Below are positions 10,940 through 17,365 of a stretch of DNA of 21,966 nucleotides, one piece after another; within the stretch, counting starts at the first letter, position 1; each line of letters starts with the position of its first letter. Source of the DNA: CAYYWV01 sp964475385 (GTDB lineage: Bacteria; Pseudomonadota; Alphaproteobacteria; JAAXGF01). The DNA lies in assembly GCA_964475385.1 (NCBI GenBank), contig CAYYWV010000044.1:1-21966 (forward strand), read 5' to 3'. Made by a program: the position numbers and the translations under genes. The notes under the pieces were generated by a model. The model did no database searches and was not told the origin of the DNA. It saw only the letters and a program-made list of their open reading frames with translations.

Positions 10940-12262
10940 ATGAGATTTCGTCATCTTGCCCTGGCCCTCCTGGGGACCGCGGTCGGCCTGACGGGGTTGA
11001 CCGCGGCGGAGCCGGCCGCGGCGCAGAACGAGCAGTTCTTCCCCATGCTCGTCTACCGCACCGGGCCTTACGCCCCGAGTGGCATTCCCGTGGCCAACGG
11101 GTTCCGCGATTACTACACGCTCATCAACAAGCGCGACGGCGGCATCAACGGCGTCAAGATCGTGTTCGAGGAGTGCGAGACCCAGTACAACACCAAGCTC
11201 GGGGTCGAGTGCTACGAGAAGCTCAAGAACAAGGGGCCGACCGGCGCCTCGCTGTTCAACCCGTACTCGACGGGCATCACCTATCAGCTCATCCCGAAGG
11301 CCTCGGTGGACAAGATCCCCATCCTGTCCATGGGCTATGGGCGCACGGCGGCCGCCGACGGCCGGGTGTTCCCCTGGGTGTTCAACTTCCCCACCACCTA
11401 CTGGAGCCAGGCCTCGGCCTTCATCCGCTACGTCGCCCAGCAGGAAGGCGGGTTCGACAAGCTCAAGGGCAAGAAGATCGCCCACGTCTACCACAACTCG
11501 GCCTATGGCAAAGAGGCCAACCCGACGCTCAAGATCCTGTCCAAGAAGTACGGCTTCGACCTCAAGCTCCTCGCCGTCGACCATCCGGGACAGGAGCAGG
11601 GCGCGACCTGGCTTCAGATCCGTCGCTATCGCCCCGACTGGATCTTCATGTCGGGCTGGGGGGTGATGAACCAGGTCGCCATCAAGGAGGCCGCCTCCAT
11701 CAACTTCCCGATGGACCACTTCGTCGGGAACTGGTGGTCGGGCTCCGACGCCGACGTGATTCCCGCCGGCAAAGGCGCAACCGGGTACAAGTCGGCGACC
11801 TTCCACGGCGCCGGCGCCAACTGGAAGGTTCACCAGGACATCGTCAAGTACGTCTACGGAGGCGACGAGGCCAAGGCCCGGGCCAACAAGCTGGGCGAGG
11901 TGCTGTACAACCGCGGCCTCGTCAACGCGATGTTCAGCGTCGAAGCCGTGCGCACGGCGATGGGCAAGTTCGGCAACAAGCCGATGACCGGCGAGCAGGT
12001 GCGCTGGGGCCTCGAGAACCTGAACGTGACCGAGGCGACGCTTAAGAAGCTCGGCATGGATGGCTTCACCCGGCCGGTGCACGTGTCCTGCGCCGACCAC
12101 GAAACCGGCGGGCCGATCATCATCCAGCAGTGGGACGGGTCCAAGTGGAACATGGTGTCCGACTGGGTTCCGCCGATCCGCGAGGTGGTGCGGCCGCTGA
12201 TCGAGGAGGCCGCGGCGGCCTACGCCAAGGAGAACGGCATCACGCCGCGCTCCTGCCAGTAG
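10940..12262 (+). CDS. Liv-type ABC transporter periplasmic substrate-binding protein
   Basis: This 440-residue type I periplasmic binding protein (Peripla_BP_6 class) captures the substrate and delivers it to LivHM. A signal peptide covers residues 1-28, with a cleavage site after AAA just before QNEQFF. The ATG at 10940 was chosen over an in-frame ATG at 10907 because the signal peptide starts there and GGGAGA lies upstream. C79 and C91 sit 12 residues apart (ECETQ and VECYEKL), and further cysteines occur near the C-terminus (VSCADH and RSCQ); disulphides are possible. The sequence resembles binding proteins annotated for branched-chain amino acids, but these proteins also bind aromatic acids, amides and urea. 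Its central position and separate hairpin leader fit a highly expressed subunit. Confidence 0.92.
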   Translation: MRFRHLALALLGTAVGLTGLTAAEPAAAQNEQFFPMLVYRTGPYAPSGIPVANGFRDYYTLINKRDGGINGVKIVFEECETQYNTKLGVECYEKLKNKGPTGASLFNPYSTGITYQLIPKASVDKIPILSMGYGRTAAADGRVFPWVFNFPTTYWSQASAFIRYVAQQEGGFDKLKGKKIAHVYHNSAYGKEANPTLKILSKKYGFDLKLLAVDHPGQEQGATWLQIRRYRPDWIFMSGWGVMNQVAIKEAASINFPMDHFVGNWWSGSDADVIPAGKGATGYKSATFHGAGANWKVHQDIVKYVYGGDEAKARANKLGEVLYNRGLVNAMFSVEAVRTAMGKFGNKPMTGEQVRWGLENLNVTEATLKKLGMDGFTRPVHVSCADHETGGPIIIQQWDGSKWNMVSDWVPPIREVVRPLIEEAAAAYAKENGITPRSCQ

Positions 12263-12290
12263 GCGTCGAGAGTCCAGGATCTTTCGAACG

Positions 12291-13142
12291 GTGAGCGGGA
12301 TCCCCAGTCAGGCCACGGCGCCGGCGGCGGAAGCCGCCGGCGCCAGGCCGCTTCTCGAGGTCAACAACATCGAGGTCATCTACGATCATGTGATTTTGGT
12401 GCTCAAGGGGGTCTCGCTCAGCGTTCCCGTGGGCGGCATCGTCGCCTTGCTCGGCGCCAACGGCGCCGGCAAGACGACCACGCTCAAGGCGGTCTCCAAC
12501 CTTCTGCGCGCCGAGCGCGGCGACGTCACCAAAGGCTCGATCGAGTTCGCGGGCGAGCGCATCGACCGGCTTTCGCCCGACACCCTGGTCAAGCGCGGAG
12601 TCATTCAGGTGATGGAAGGCCGCCACTGCTTCGAGCACCTGACGATCGAGGAGAACCTCTTGACCGGGGCCTATACGCGCCGCGACGGAACGGCCGCGAT
12701 CCAGGAGGATCTGGAGCGGGTCTACAGCTACTTCCCCCGCCTCAAGGAGCGCCGCCGCGCCCAGGCGGGCTACACCTCGGGCGGCGAGCAGCAGATGTGC
12801 GCGATTGGGCGCGCGTTGATGTCGAAGCCCAGGATGATCCTTCTCGACGAGCCGTCGATGGGGCTCGCGCCCCAGCTCGTCGAAGAGATCTTCGAGATCG
12901 TTCGACAGCTCAACGAAAAGGAAGGCGTGACCTTCCTGCTCGCCGAGCAGAACACCAACATGGCGCTGCGCTACGCGCGTTACGGCTACATCCTGGAGAA
13001 CGGGCGGGTCGTGCTCGACGGCGAGGCCGCGGCCCTCAAAGAGAACGAGGACGTCAAAGAGTTCTACCTCGGCCTTAGCGCCGGCGGGCGCAAGAGCTAC
13101 CGCGACGTCAAGCACTACAAGCGCCGGAAGCGCTGGCTTTAA
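12291..13142 (+). CDS. livF: Liv-type ABC transporter ATP-binding protein (LivF)
   Basis: This is the second ATPase of the importer, 283 residues, starting at a GTG. The only ribosome-binding-site candidate is AGGA, rather far upstream. Walker A is GANGAGKTT (55-63), the signature is SGGEQQ (163-168), and Walker B is MILLDEP with D186, followed by the LivF-typical PSMGLAPQLVEEIFEIV. LivF proteins are usually about 235-245 residues. Here an alanine-rich N-terminal extension of about 20 residues and a basic C-terminal tail rich in Lys, Arg and Tyr, after the normal EFYLGL ending, account for the extra length. The gene is 28 bases after the binding-protein gene and 10 bases before the PaaK-like gene. 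Confidence 0.92.
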   Translation: MSGIPSQATAPAAEAAGARPLLEVNNIEVIYDHVILVLKGVSLSVPVGGIVALLGANGAGKTTTLKAVSNLLRAERGDVTKGSIEFAGERIDRLSPDTLVKRGVIQVMEGRHCFEHLTIEENLLTGAYTRRDGTAAIQEDLERVYSYFPRLKERRRAQAGYTSGGEQQMCAIGRALMSKPRMILLDEPSMGLAPQLVEEIFEIVRQLNEKEGVTFLLAEQNTNMALRYARYGYILENGRVVLDGEAAALKENEDVKEFYLGLSAGGRKSYRDVKHYKRRKRWL

Positions 13143-13152
13143 GGATCGCGGC

Positions 13153-14388
13153 ATGGACGAGGCGTACTACGACGCGCGCGAGACGCGCGATCCCCAAGAG
13201 CGCGAGGCCGACCTCTTCGCCCGGCTTCCGGCCCAGATCGCGCACGCCAAGGCGAAAGCGCCCTACTTCGCCGCCCTATTGGCCGAGGTGGACCCGGCCG
13301 CGGTCGCCGATCGCGCCGCGCTCGCCGCGCTCCCTCTCACTCGCAAGTCCGCGTTGATCGATCTTCAACGCGACCGGCCGCCGTTCGGCGGGCTAGCGGC
13401 CGAAGGCGTAGCGATCCGGCGAATGTTCTGCTCGCCGGGGCCGATCTACGAGCCCGAGGGGCGCGTCGACGATTACTGGCGGATGGCCCGGGCGCTCTAT
13501 GCCGCGGGCTTTCGTAAAGACGACATTCTGCACAACACCTTCGCCTATCATCTGACGCCGGCCGGCGCCATGGTCGAAAGCGGCGCTCGGGCCATCGGCT
13601 GCACGGTCGTGCCGGGCGGGGTGGGCAACACCGAGCACCAGGCCGCGGCGATGGCCCATCTCGGCGCCACCGGCTATGTTGGGACGCCGTCGTTCTTGCG
13701 GATCCTTCTCGAACGCGCCGACGAAGACGGGCTCGATCTTTCGCGGCTGTCCAAGGCGCTGGTCTCGGGCGAGGCGCTGACCCCGGCGCTGGCCGCGACC
13801 TTCAAGCGCCGCGGCATCGGCGTCTTCCAGTGCTACGCCACCGCCGACCTCGGGCTTATCGCATACGAGACCCCCGCCCGCGAAGGAATGGTGATCGACG
13901 AGGACGTGATCGTCGAGATCGTTACGCCGGGCACCGGAACCCCGGTTCCCGAGGGCGAGGTCGGCGAGGTCGTGGTCACCGTCTTCTCCGAGGTCTATCC
14001 GCTCATCCGCTTCGCGACCGGCGATCTGTCGGCGATTCTGCCCGGCCCTAGCCCCTGCGGGCGGACCAACGCGCGCCTTCGCGGCTGGCTCGGGCGCGCC
14101 GATCAGACCACCAAGGTCAAGGGCATGTTCGTCCATCCCGAGCAGATCGCCGCCGTCGTCGCCCGGCATCCCGAGATCGTCAAGGCGCGGCTGGTGGTCG
14201 ATCAGAGCGACGGGGTCGACGTCATGACGCTGCGCTGCGAGGTCGAAGGCGCGCAGGCCGGGCTCGCCGCGGCGATCGCCGAGACGCTTCATGCGGTGTG
14301 CAAGCTCAAGGGCCGGGTCGAGACCGTCGCGCCGGGAAGCCTGCCAAAGGACGGCAAGGTCATCGATGACGTTCGCAAACTGGTCTGA
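13153..14388 (+). CDS. PaaK-like adenylate-forming protein with altered phosphate-binding loop
   Basis: This 411-residue protein resembles phenylacetate-CoA ligase (PaaK), which activates aromatic acids to CoA esters. The general PaaK layout is visible: an N-terminal region ending in ALPLTRKSALIDLQ, VPGGVGNTEHQ, VGTPSFLRILLE, the acidic RFATGDLSAIL and the C-terminal hinge GRADQTTKVKGMFVHPEQI. The loop where PaaK has SSGTTGxPT instead reads CSPGPIYEPEG (93-103), and the usual YGxTE/YGLSE position reads YATADLG (228-234). Either the protein is a divergent ligase subfamily or it has lost adenylation and serves another role. The ATG at 13153 has AAGGA upstream, and the 10-base gap to livF places it in the transporter operon. 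The assignment to the family is firm; activity and substrate are not. Confidence 0.85.
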   Translation: MDEAYYDARETRDPQEREADLFARLPAQIAHAKAKAPYFAALLAEVDPAAVADRAALAALPLTRKSALIDLQRDRPPFGGLAAEGVAIRRMFCSPGPIYEPEGRVDDYWRMARALYAAGFRKDDILHNTFAYHLTPAGAMVESGARAIGCTVVPGGVGNTEHQAAAMAHLGATGYVGTPSFLRILLERADEDGLDLSRLSKALVSGEALTPALAATFKRRGIGVFQCYATADLGLIAYETPAREGMVIDEDVIVEIVTPGTGTPVPEGEVGEVVVTVFSEVYPLIRFATGDLSAILPGPSPCGRTNARLRGWLGRADQTTKVKGMFVHPEQIAAVVARHPEIVKARLVVDQSDGVDVMTLRCEVEGAQAGLAAAIAETLHAVCKLKGRVETVAPGSLPKDGKVIDDVRKLV

Positions 14389-14421
14389 GACCGCTTCCGC
14401 CGCGCGCCACAGCGAACCGCG

Positions 14422-15072
14422 GTGAGCGCCGTGGCGGCGCGGGGGCTCGCGGCCGAGGCGCTCGACTGCGTGCGCGGCGACCGGGTCGTGTTCACCGGCG
14501 TCTCGTTTGCGCTTGAACCGGGCGCGGCGCTGGTGCTCACCGGCGCCAACGGAACCGGCAAATCGAGCCTTCTGCGTCTTATCGCGGGCCTGCTTAAGCC
14601 CGCGGGCGGGCGCATCCTGTGGGACGGCGTGGATGTCGCCGAGGATCGGGTGGCGCACGCGGCCCGGTTTCGGTACGTCGGCCATCAAAACGCCCTTAAG
14701 CCGGCGCTGAGCGTCGCCGAGAACCTCGCCTTCTGGGCGGGATTGCACGGCGCGCCGAGGGCCGCCGCGGCCGCGGTTGCGGCGGCGCTCGAGCGGCTCG
14801 GCCTCGACCATCTCGCGAAGGTGCCCGCCCAGCTTCTTTCGGCCGGCCAGCGCCGAAGGCTCGCGCTCGCCCGGATCGCGGTCGCGCCCGCGCCCTTGTG
14901 GCTCTTGGACGAGCCGACGGTGACGCTCGATCAGGAATCGGTCGCCACGGTCGAGAAGCTGATGGCCGATCATTGCGCGAACGGCGGCTTGATCGTGGTT
15001 GCGACCCATATCGGGCTCAAGGTTCCCAACGCGGCGGTGCTGACGTTGGGCGAAGAAACGGAAGAGGCATGA
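14422..15072 (+). CDS. ccmA: Cytochrome c maturation ATP-binding protein CcmA
   Basis: CcmA is the ATPase of the CcmABCD complex, which releases haem-loaded CcmE for cytochrome c assembly. The protein has 216 residues and starts at a GTG. Walker A is GANGTGKSS (41-49), the signature is LSAGQ (139-143), and Walker B is LWLLDEP, followed by TVTLDQESV. These match the family (usually about 200-215 residues). It follows the PaaK-like gene after only 33 bases, with no clear promoter in between, so some transcription may come from the upstream operon. Its stop overlaps the ccmB start (ATGA). Confidence 0.93.
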   Translation: MSAVAARGLAAEALDCVRGDRVVFTGVSFALEPGAALVLTGANGTGKSSLLRLIAGLLKPAGGRILWDGVDVAEDRVAHAARFRYVGHQNALKPALSVAENLAFWAGLHGAPRAAAAAVAAALERLGLDHLAKVPAQLLSAGQRRRLALARIAVAPAPLWLLDEPTVTLDQESVATVEKLMADHCANGGLIVVATHIGLKVPNAAVLTLGEETEEA

Positions 15073-15734
15073 GCCGTTTTCTCTGGATCGTGCGCCGCGA
15101 GCTCCAGCTCGCCTTCAGGCGCGGCGGCGACAGCGCCAATGTGGTCGTTTTCTTCGTGCTCGCGATCACTCTGTTCCCGTTCGGCGTCGGCCCCGATCCC
15201 AACACGCTCGCCCGGATCGCGGCGGGAACCATATGGGTGGCGGCGCTGCTCGCCGCGATGCTCGCTCTCGACCGTTTGTTTCGCGCCGATCACGACGACG
15301 GCAGTCTCGAGCTTCTCGTGCTCGCGCCGCTGCCGCTCGAAATCGTGGTGCTCGCCAAATGCGCCGCGCACTGGTTAAGCACCGGGCTCCCCTTGGTGAT
15401 CGCGGCGCCAATCCTGGCGGTGCTGATGAACATGGACGCCGCCGGCTTCGCGACCCTGGTGACGGCGATGCTGATCGGCACCCCGGTGCTCAGCCTGGTC
15501 GGGGCCATCGGGGCGGCGTTGACGGTCAGCCTGCGTCGGGGCGGGGTGCTCGTCAGTCTTCTTGTCTTGCCGCTTTATATTCCGGTGCTTATCTTTGGCG
15601 TAGGCGCCGTGGACGCCGCGATCTACGGGCTCGACGCCCAGCCCCATCTCATGGTGCTGGGCGGCCTGCTTGCAGCTTCGATCGTGCTGTGTCCCTGGGC
15701 GAGCGCCGCGGCGCTTCGTCTTTCGTTCGAATAG
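15069..15734 (+). CDS. ccmB: Haem exporter permease CcmB
   Basis: CcmB is the membrane partner of CcmA. The protein has 221 residues and about six hydrophobic helices. Family features are the N-terminal FLWIVRRELQLAFRRGGD, then RLFRADHDDGSLELLVLAPLPLE and the helices around GTPVLSLVGAIGAALTVSLRRGG. The ATG at 15069 overlaps the ccmA stop by four bases. An open frame reaches back into ccmA, but this start gives the standard length and N-terminus. A 56-base gap to ccmC holds only a small hairpin (CTGGA/TCCAG, 15765-15778). Confidence 0.93.
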   Translation: MSRFLWIVRRELQLAFRRGGDSANVVVFFVLAITLFPFGVGPDPNTLARIAAGTIWVAALLAAMLALDRLFRADHDDGSLELLVLAPLPLEIVVLAKCAAHWLSTGLPLVIAAPILAVLMNMDAAGFATLVTAMLIGTPVLSLVGAIGAALTVSLRRGGVLVSLLVLPLYIPVLIFGVGAVDAAIYGLDAQPHLMVLGGLLAASIVLCPWASAAALRLSFE

Positions 15735-15790
15735 GCCGTGACGGCCGCAGGACGCAGCGCAGGTCTGGAACCGTCCAGGAATAGAAGCCG

Positions 15791-16549
15791 ATGGCCGTGT
15801 TCAACTACTTCGCCAATCCCGCCCGCTTCATGCGCCTCGCACGCGTTCTTACGCCTTGGTTGGGCTGGATTACCGCGGCGCTGATCGCCGTCGGCCTTTA
15901 CCTCGCGCTGTTCGTCGCTCCGCCCGATTATCAGCAGGGTGAAAGCGTGCGAATCATGTATCTCCACGTGCCGGCCGCTTGGATGGCGTTGTTCGTCTAC
16001 ACCACCATGGCGGCGGCGAGCGCGGTGGCTTTGATCTGGAAGCACCCGCTCGCCGACATCGCGGCCAGGAACTGCGCGCCGATCGGGGCGGCGTTCACCT
16101 TCATCGCGCTGGTGACCGGTTCGCTCTGGGGAAAACCGATGTGGGGAACCTGGTGGGTCTGGGACGCCCGGCTGACCTCGGTGCTGGTGCTGTTTTTCCT
16201 CTATCTCGGCTACATGGCGCTCGCCAACGCCTTCGACGATCCGGCGCGGGGGGCGAAGGCGTCGGCCATTCTCGCGCTCGTCGGCTTCGTCAACATCCCG
16301 ATCATCAAGTTCTCGGTCGACTGGTGGAACACCCTGCACCAGCCGGCAAGCGTGATGCGCGCCGGGGGGCCGACGATCGCCACTTCGATGCTGGTGCCGT
16401 TGCTGATCATGGCGGTCGGCTTCACGACCTACTTTTTCGCCGTTCTCCTGATCCGGATGCGGGCCGACATCACCGCGCGCAAGATCCGCGCCCTGCATAT
16501 CGTTCAGGTCAACCGTCGTCCGACGGCGGCCACCACGGCGCGCGCCTGA
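15791..16549 (+). CDS. ccmC: Haem-handling membrane protein CcmC
   Basis: CcmC loads haem onto CcmE in the periplasm. The 252-residue protein has six membrane segments and the haem-handling tryptophan-rich motif WGTWWVWD (118-125). The two conserved axial-ligand histidines are H59 (YLHVPAAW) and H183 (TLHQPASV), close to the H60 and H184 of E. coli CcmC. The ATG at 15791 has AGGA about ten bases upstream. It is the last gene before a 191-base gap that splits the ccm cluster into ccmABC and ccmDEFGHI. Confidence 0.95.
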   Translation: MAVFNYFANPARFMRLARVLTPWLGWITAALIAVGLYLALFVAPPDYQQGESVRIMYLHVPAAWMALFVYTTMAAASAVALIWKHPLADIAARNCAPIGAAFTFIALVTGSLWGKPMWGTWWVWDARLTSVLVLFFLYLGYMALANAFDDPARGAKASAILALVGFVNIPIIKFSVDWWNTLHQPASVMRAGGPTIATSMLVPLLIMAVGFTTYFFAVLLIRMRADITARKIRALHIVQVNRRPTAATTARA

Positions 16550-16567
16550 TCCCGCAGGTTCCCGGTT

Positions 16568-16583
16568 CTTGATTCAGATCAAG
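16568..16583. promoter_or_regulatory. Perfect FNR/FixK-type operator
   Basis: The 16 bases CTTGATTCAGATCAAG hold an exact TTGAT-N4-ATCAA FNR/FixK/FnrN consensus (16569-16582), extended by one more matching base on each side. It lies in the gap between ccmC and ccmD. TAAAGC at 16604-16609 resembles a -10 element. With a start near 16616, the operator centre would be at about -40.5, the class II position used by FNR-type activators (about -41.5). This predicts induction of ccmDEFGHI at low oxygen. Confidence 0.72.
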
Positions 16584-16603
16584 CCACGCGCCATCCGCTG
16601 TGG

Positions 16604-16609
16604 TAAAGC
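16604..16609 (+). promoter_or_regulatory. Possible -10 element downstream of the FNR-type box
   Basis: TAAAGC shares three positions with TATAAT, and its distance from the FNR-type box fits a class II activator promoter. The hexamer alone is weak; the spacing is what makes it worth noting. The predicted leader to the ccmD start would be about 125 bases. Confidence 0.3.
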
Positions 16610-16681
16610 ACCGTACGAGGCCGCAAGCGCGCCGTATGGGCCGACCGCGCGCGACTAGACGCCGGCGCGAGGCCTGCCTAT

Positions 16682-16744
16682 ATGCATCCTGACTTGCGGC
16701 AGCGCGCCGCCGAAATCGGACGGCGGCGGAAAGGAGCAGCTTGA
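16682..16744 (+). CDS. Possible 20-codon leader peptide upstream of ccmD
   Basis: A small ORF begins at the ATG at 16682, has GAGG nine bases upstream, and encodes 20 mostly basic residues (M-H-P-D-L-R-Q-R at the start, with a later R-R-R-K). Its TGA stop (16742-16744) overlaps the TTG start of ccmD, in a different frame, which is the arrangement expected for translational coupling. Most of it also spans the hairpin at 16705-16728. Short ORFs are frequent by chance in high-GC DNA and nothing in the peptide resembles a known family, so this is only a candidate. Confidence 0.25.
   Translation: MHPDLRQRAAEIGRRRKGAA
16705..16728 (+). promoter_or_regulatory. Perfect 8-bp GC hairpin directly before the ccmD ribosome binding site
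   Basis: CGCCGCCG (16705-16712) pairs exactly with CGGCGGCG (16721-16728) around an 8-base loop. The ccmD Shine-Dalgarno sequence AAAGGAG (16730-16736) begins two bases later. There is no T-run, so it is not a simple terminator. It could protect the 5' end of the ccmDEFGHI message or influence loading of ribosomes at the weak TTG start. Confidence 0.4.
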
Positions 16745-16929
16745 ACGCGTTGCGGGACTTCCTGTCGATGGGCGGCTACGGCGCTTTCGTCTGGCCGGCG
16801 TTCGCGGTCACGGCGGTCATTATGGTCGCCGTGCTCATCGCAAGCGTGAAGGGGCTTCGCGCTCGCGAGGCCGAGCTCGAATCGCTCCAACGCGACGCGG
16901 CGCGACCGGAGGGCGATCATGAAACGTAA
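16741..16929 (+). CDS. ccmD: Haem exporter accessory protein CcmD
   Basis: CcmD is a small membrane protein that stabilises the CcmABC-CcmE complex. The ORF gives 62 residues with the family's N-terminal FLSMGGYGAFVWPAF, one membrane helix (about 14-36), and a charged tail beginning VKGLRAREAELESLQ. The start is a TTG, decided by a strong AAAGGAG five bases upstream and by the position of the FLxMGGYG motif just after it. The stop lies 11 bases inside ccmE, so the two are translated from overlapping frames. Confidence 0.87.
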   Translation: MNALRDFLSMGGYGAFVWPAFAVTAVIMVAVLIASVKGLRAREAELESLQRDAARPEGDHET

Positions 16930-17365
16930 GCACCGCCGTCTGGTCTTCGTGCTTGTCGGCATGGCCGGGCTCGGAATCGCCGCAGCGCTCGTGCTCAACG
17001 CGTTCCGCGACAACCTGGTCTTCTTCTACAGCCCGAGCGAGATCATCGCCAAGCACGTGCCCGAAGGACGCCGGCTTCGCGTCGGCGGCTTGGTCGAGGA
17101 AGGCAGCGTGCGCCGCCTCGACGACGGGCTGACGGTCGAATTCCGGGTGACCGATCTTTCCGACACCATCGACGTCGTGTTCAGGGGCGTGCTCCCCGAC
17201 CTGTTCCGCGAGGGCCAGGGCGTGGTCGCCGAAGGGAGTCTAAGGCCCGACGGGGTGTTCGTCGCCGATACCGTGCTCGCCAAGCACGACGAGCAATACA
17301 TGCCGCCCGAAGTCGCCGATGCGCTCAAGAAGTCGGGCCAATGGAAGGGAGCTCAGGCCGAATGA
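16919..17365 (+). CDS. ccmE: Haem chaperone CcmE
   Basis: CcmE is a periplasmic, membrane-anchored chaperone that binds haem covalently and passes it to CcmF. It has 148 residues. A single N-terminal helix (about 8-27) is followed by a beta-barrel domain. The covalent haem histidine is H123 in LAKHDEQYMPPEV, with Y127 as the axial ligand, exactly the HxxxY arrangement of the family. The gene overlaps ccmD at its start and shares an ATGA with ccmF at its end. Confidence 0.96.
   Translation: MKRKHRRLVFVLVGMAGLGIAAALVLNAFRDNLVFFYSPSEIIAKHVPEGRRLRVGGLVEEGSVRRLDDGLTVEFRVTDLSDTIDVVFRGVLPDLFREGQGVVAEGSLRPDGVFVADTVLAKHDEQYMPPEVADALKKSGQWKGAQAE

Noticed and set aside
10466..12100. 544-codon minus-strand open frame opposite livM and the binding protein
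   Set aside because: It spans two clear plus-strand genes and their gap, and has no family resemblance.
13351..13371. GCGTTGA-N7-TCAACGC dyad resembling an FNR/CRP site
   Set aside because: It lies inside the PaaK-like coding sequence and has TTGA-N7-TCAA, one base longer than the FNR spacing TTGA-N6-TCAA.
13393..15009. 538-codon minus-strand open frame opposite the PaaK-like gene and ccmA
   Set aside because: It is a shadow frame crossing two well-supported genes.
16636..16692. Second small ORF (18 codons) in the ccmC-ccmD gap
   Set aside because: It has no ribosome binding site and no coupling to a downstream start. Such short frames are expected by chance.
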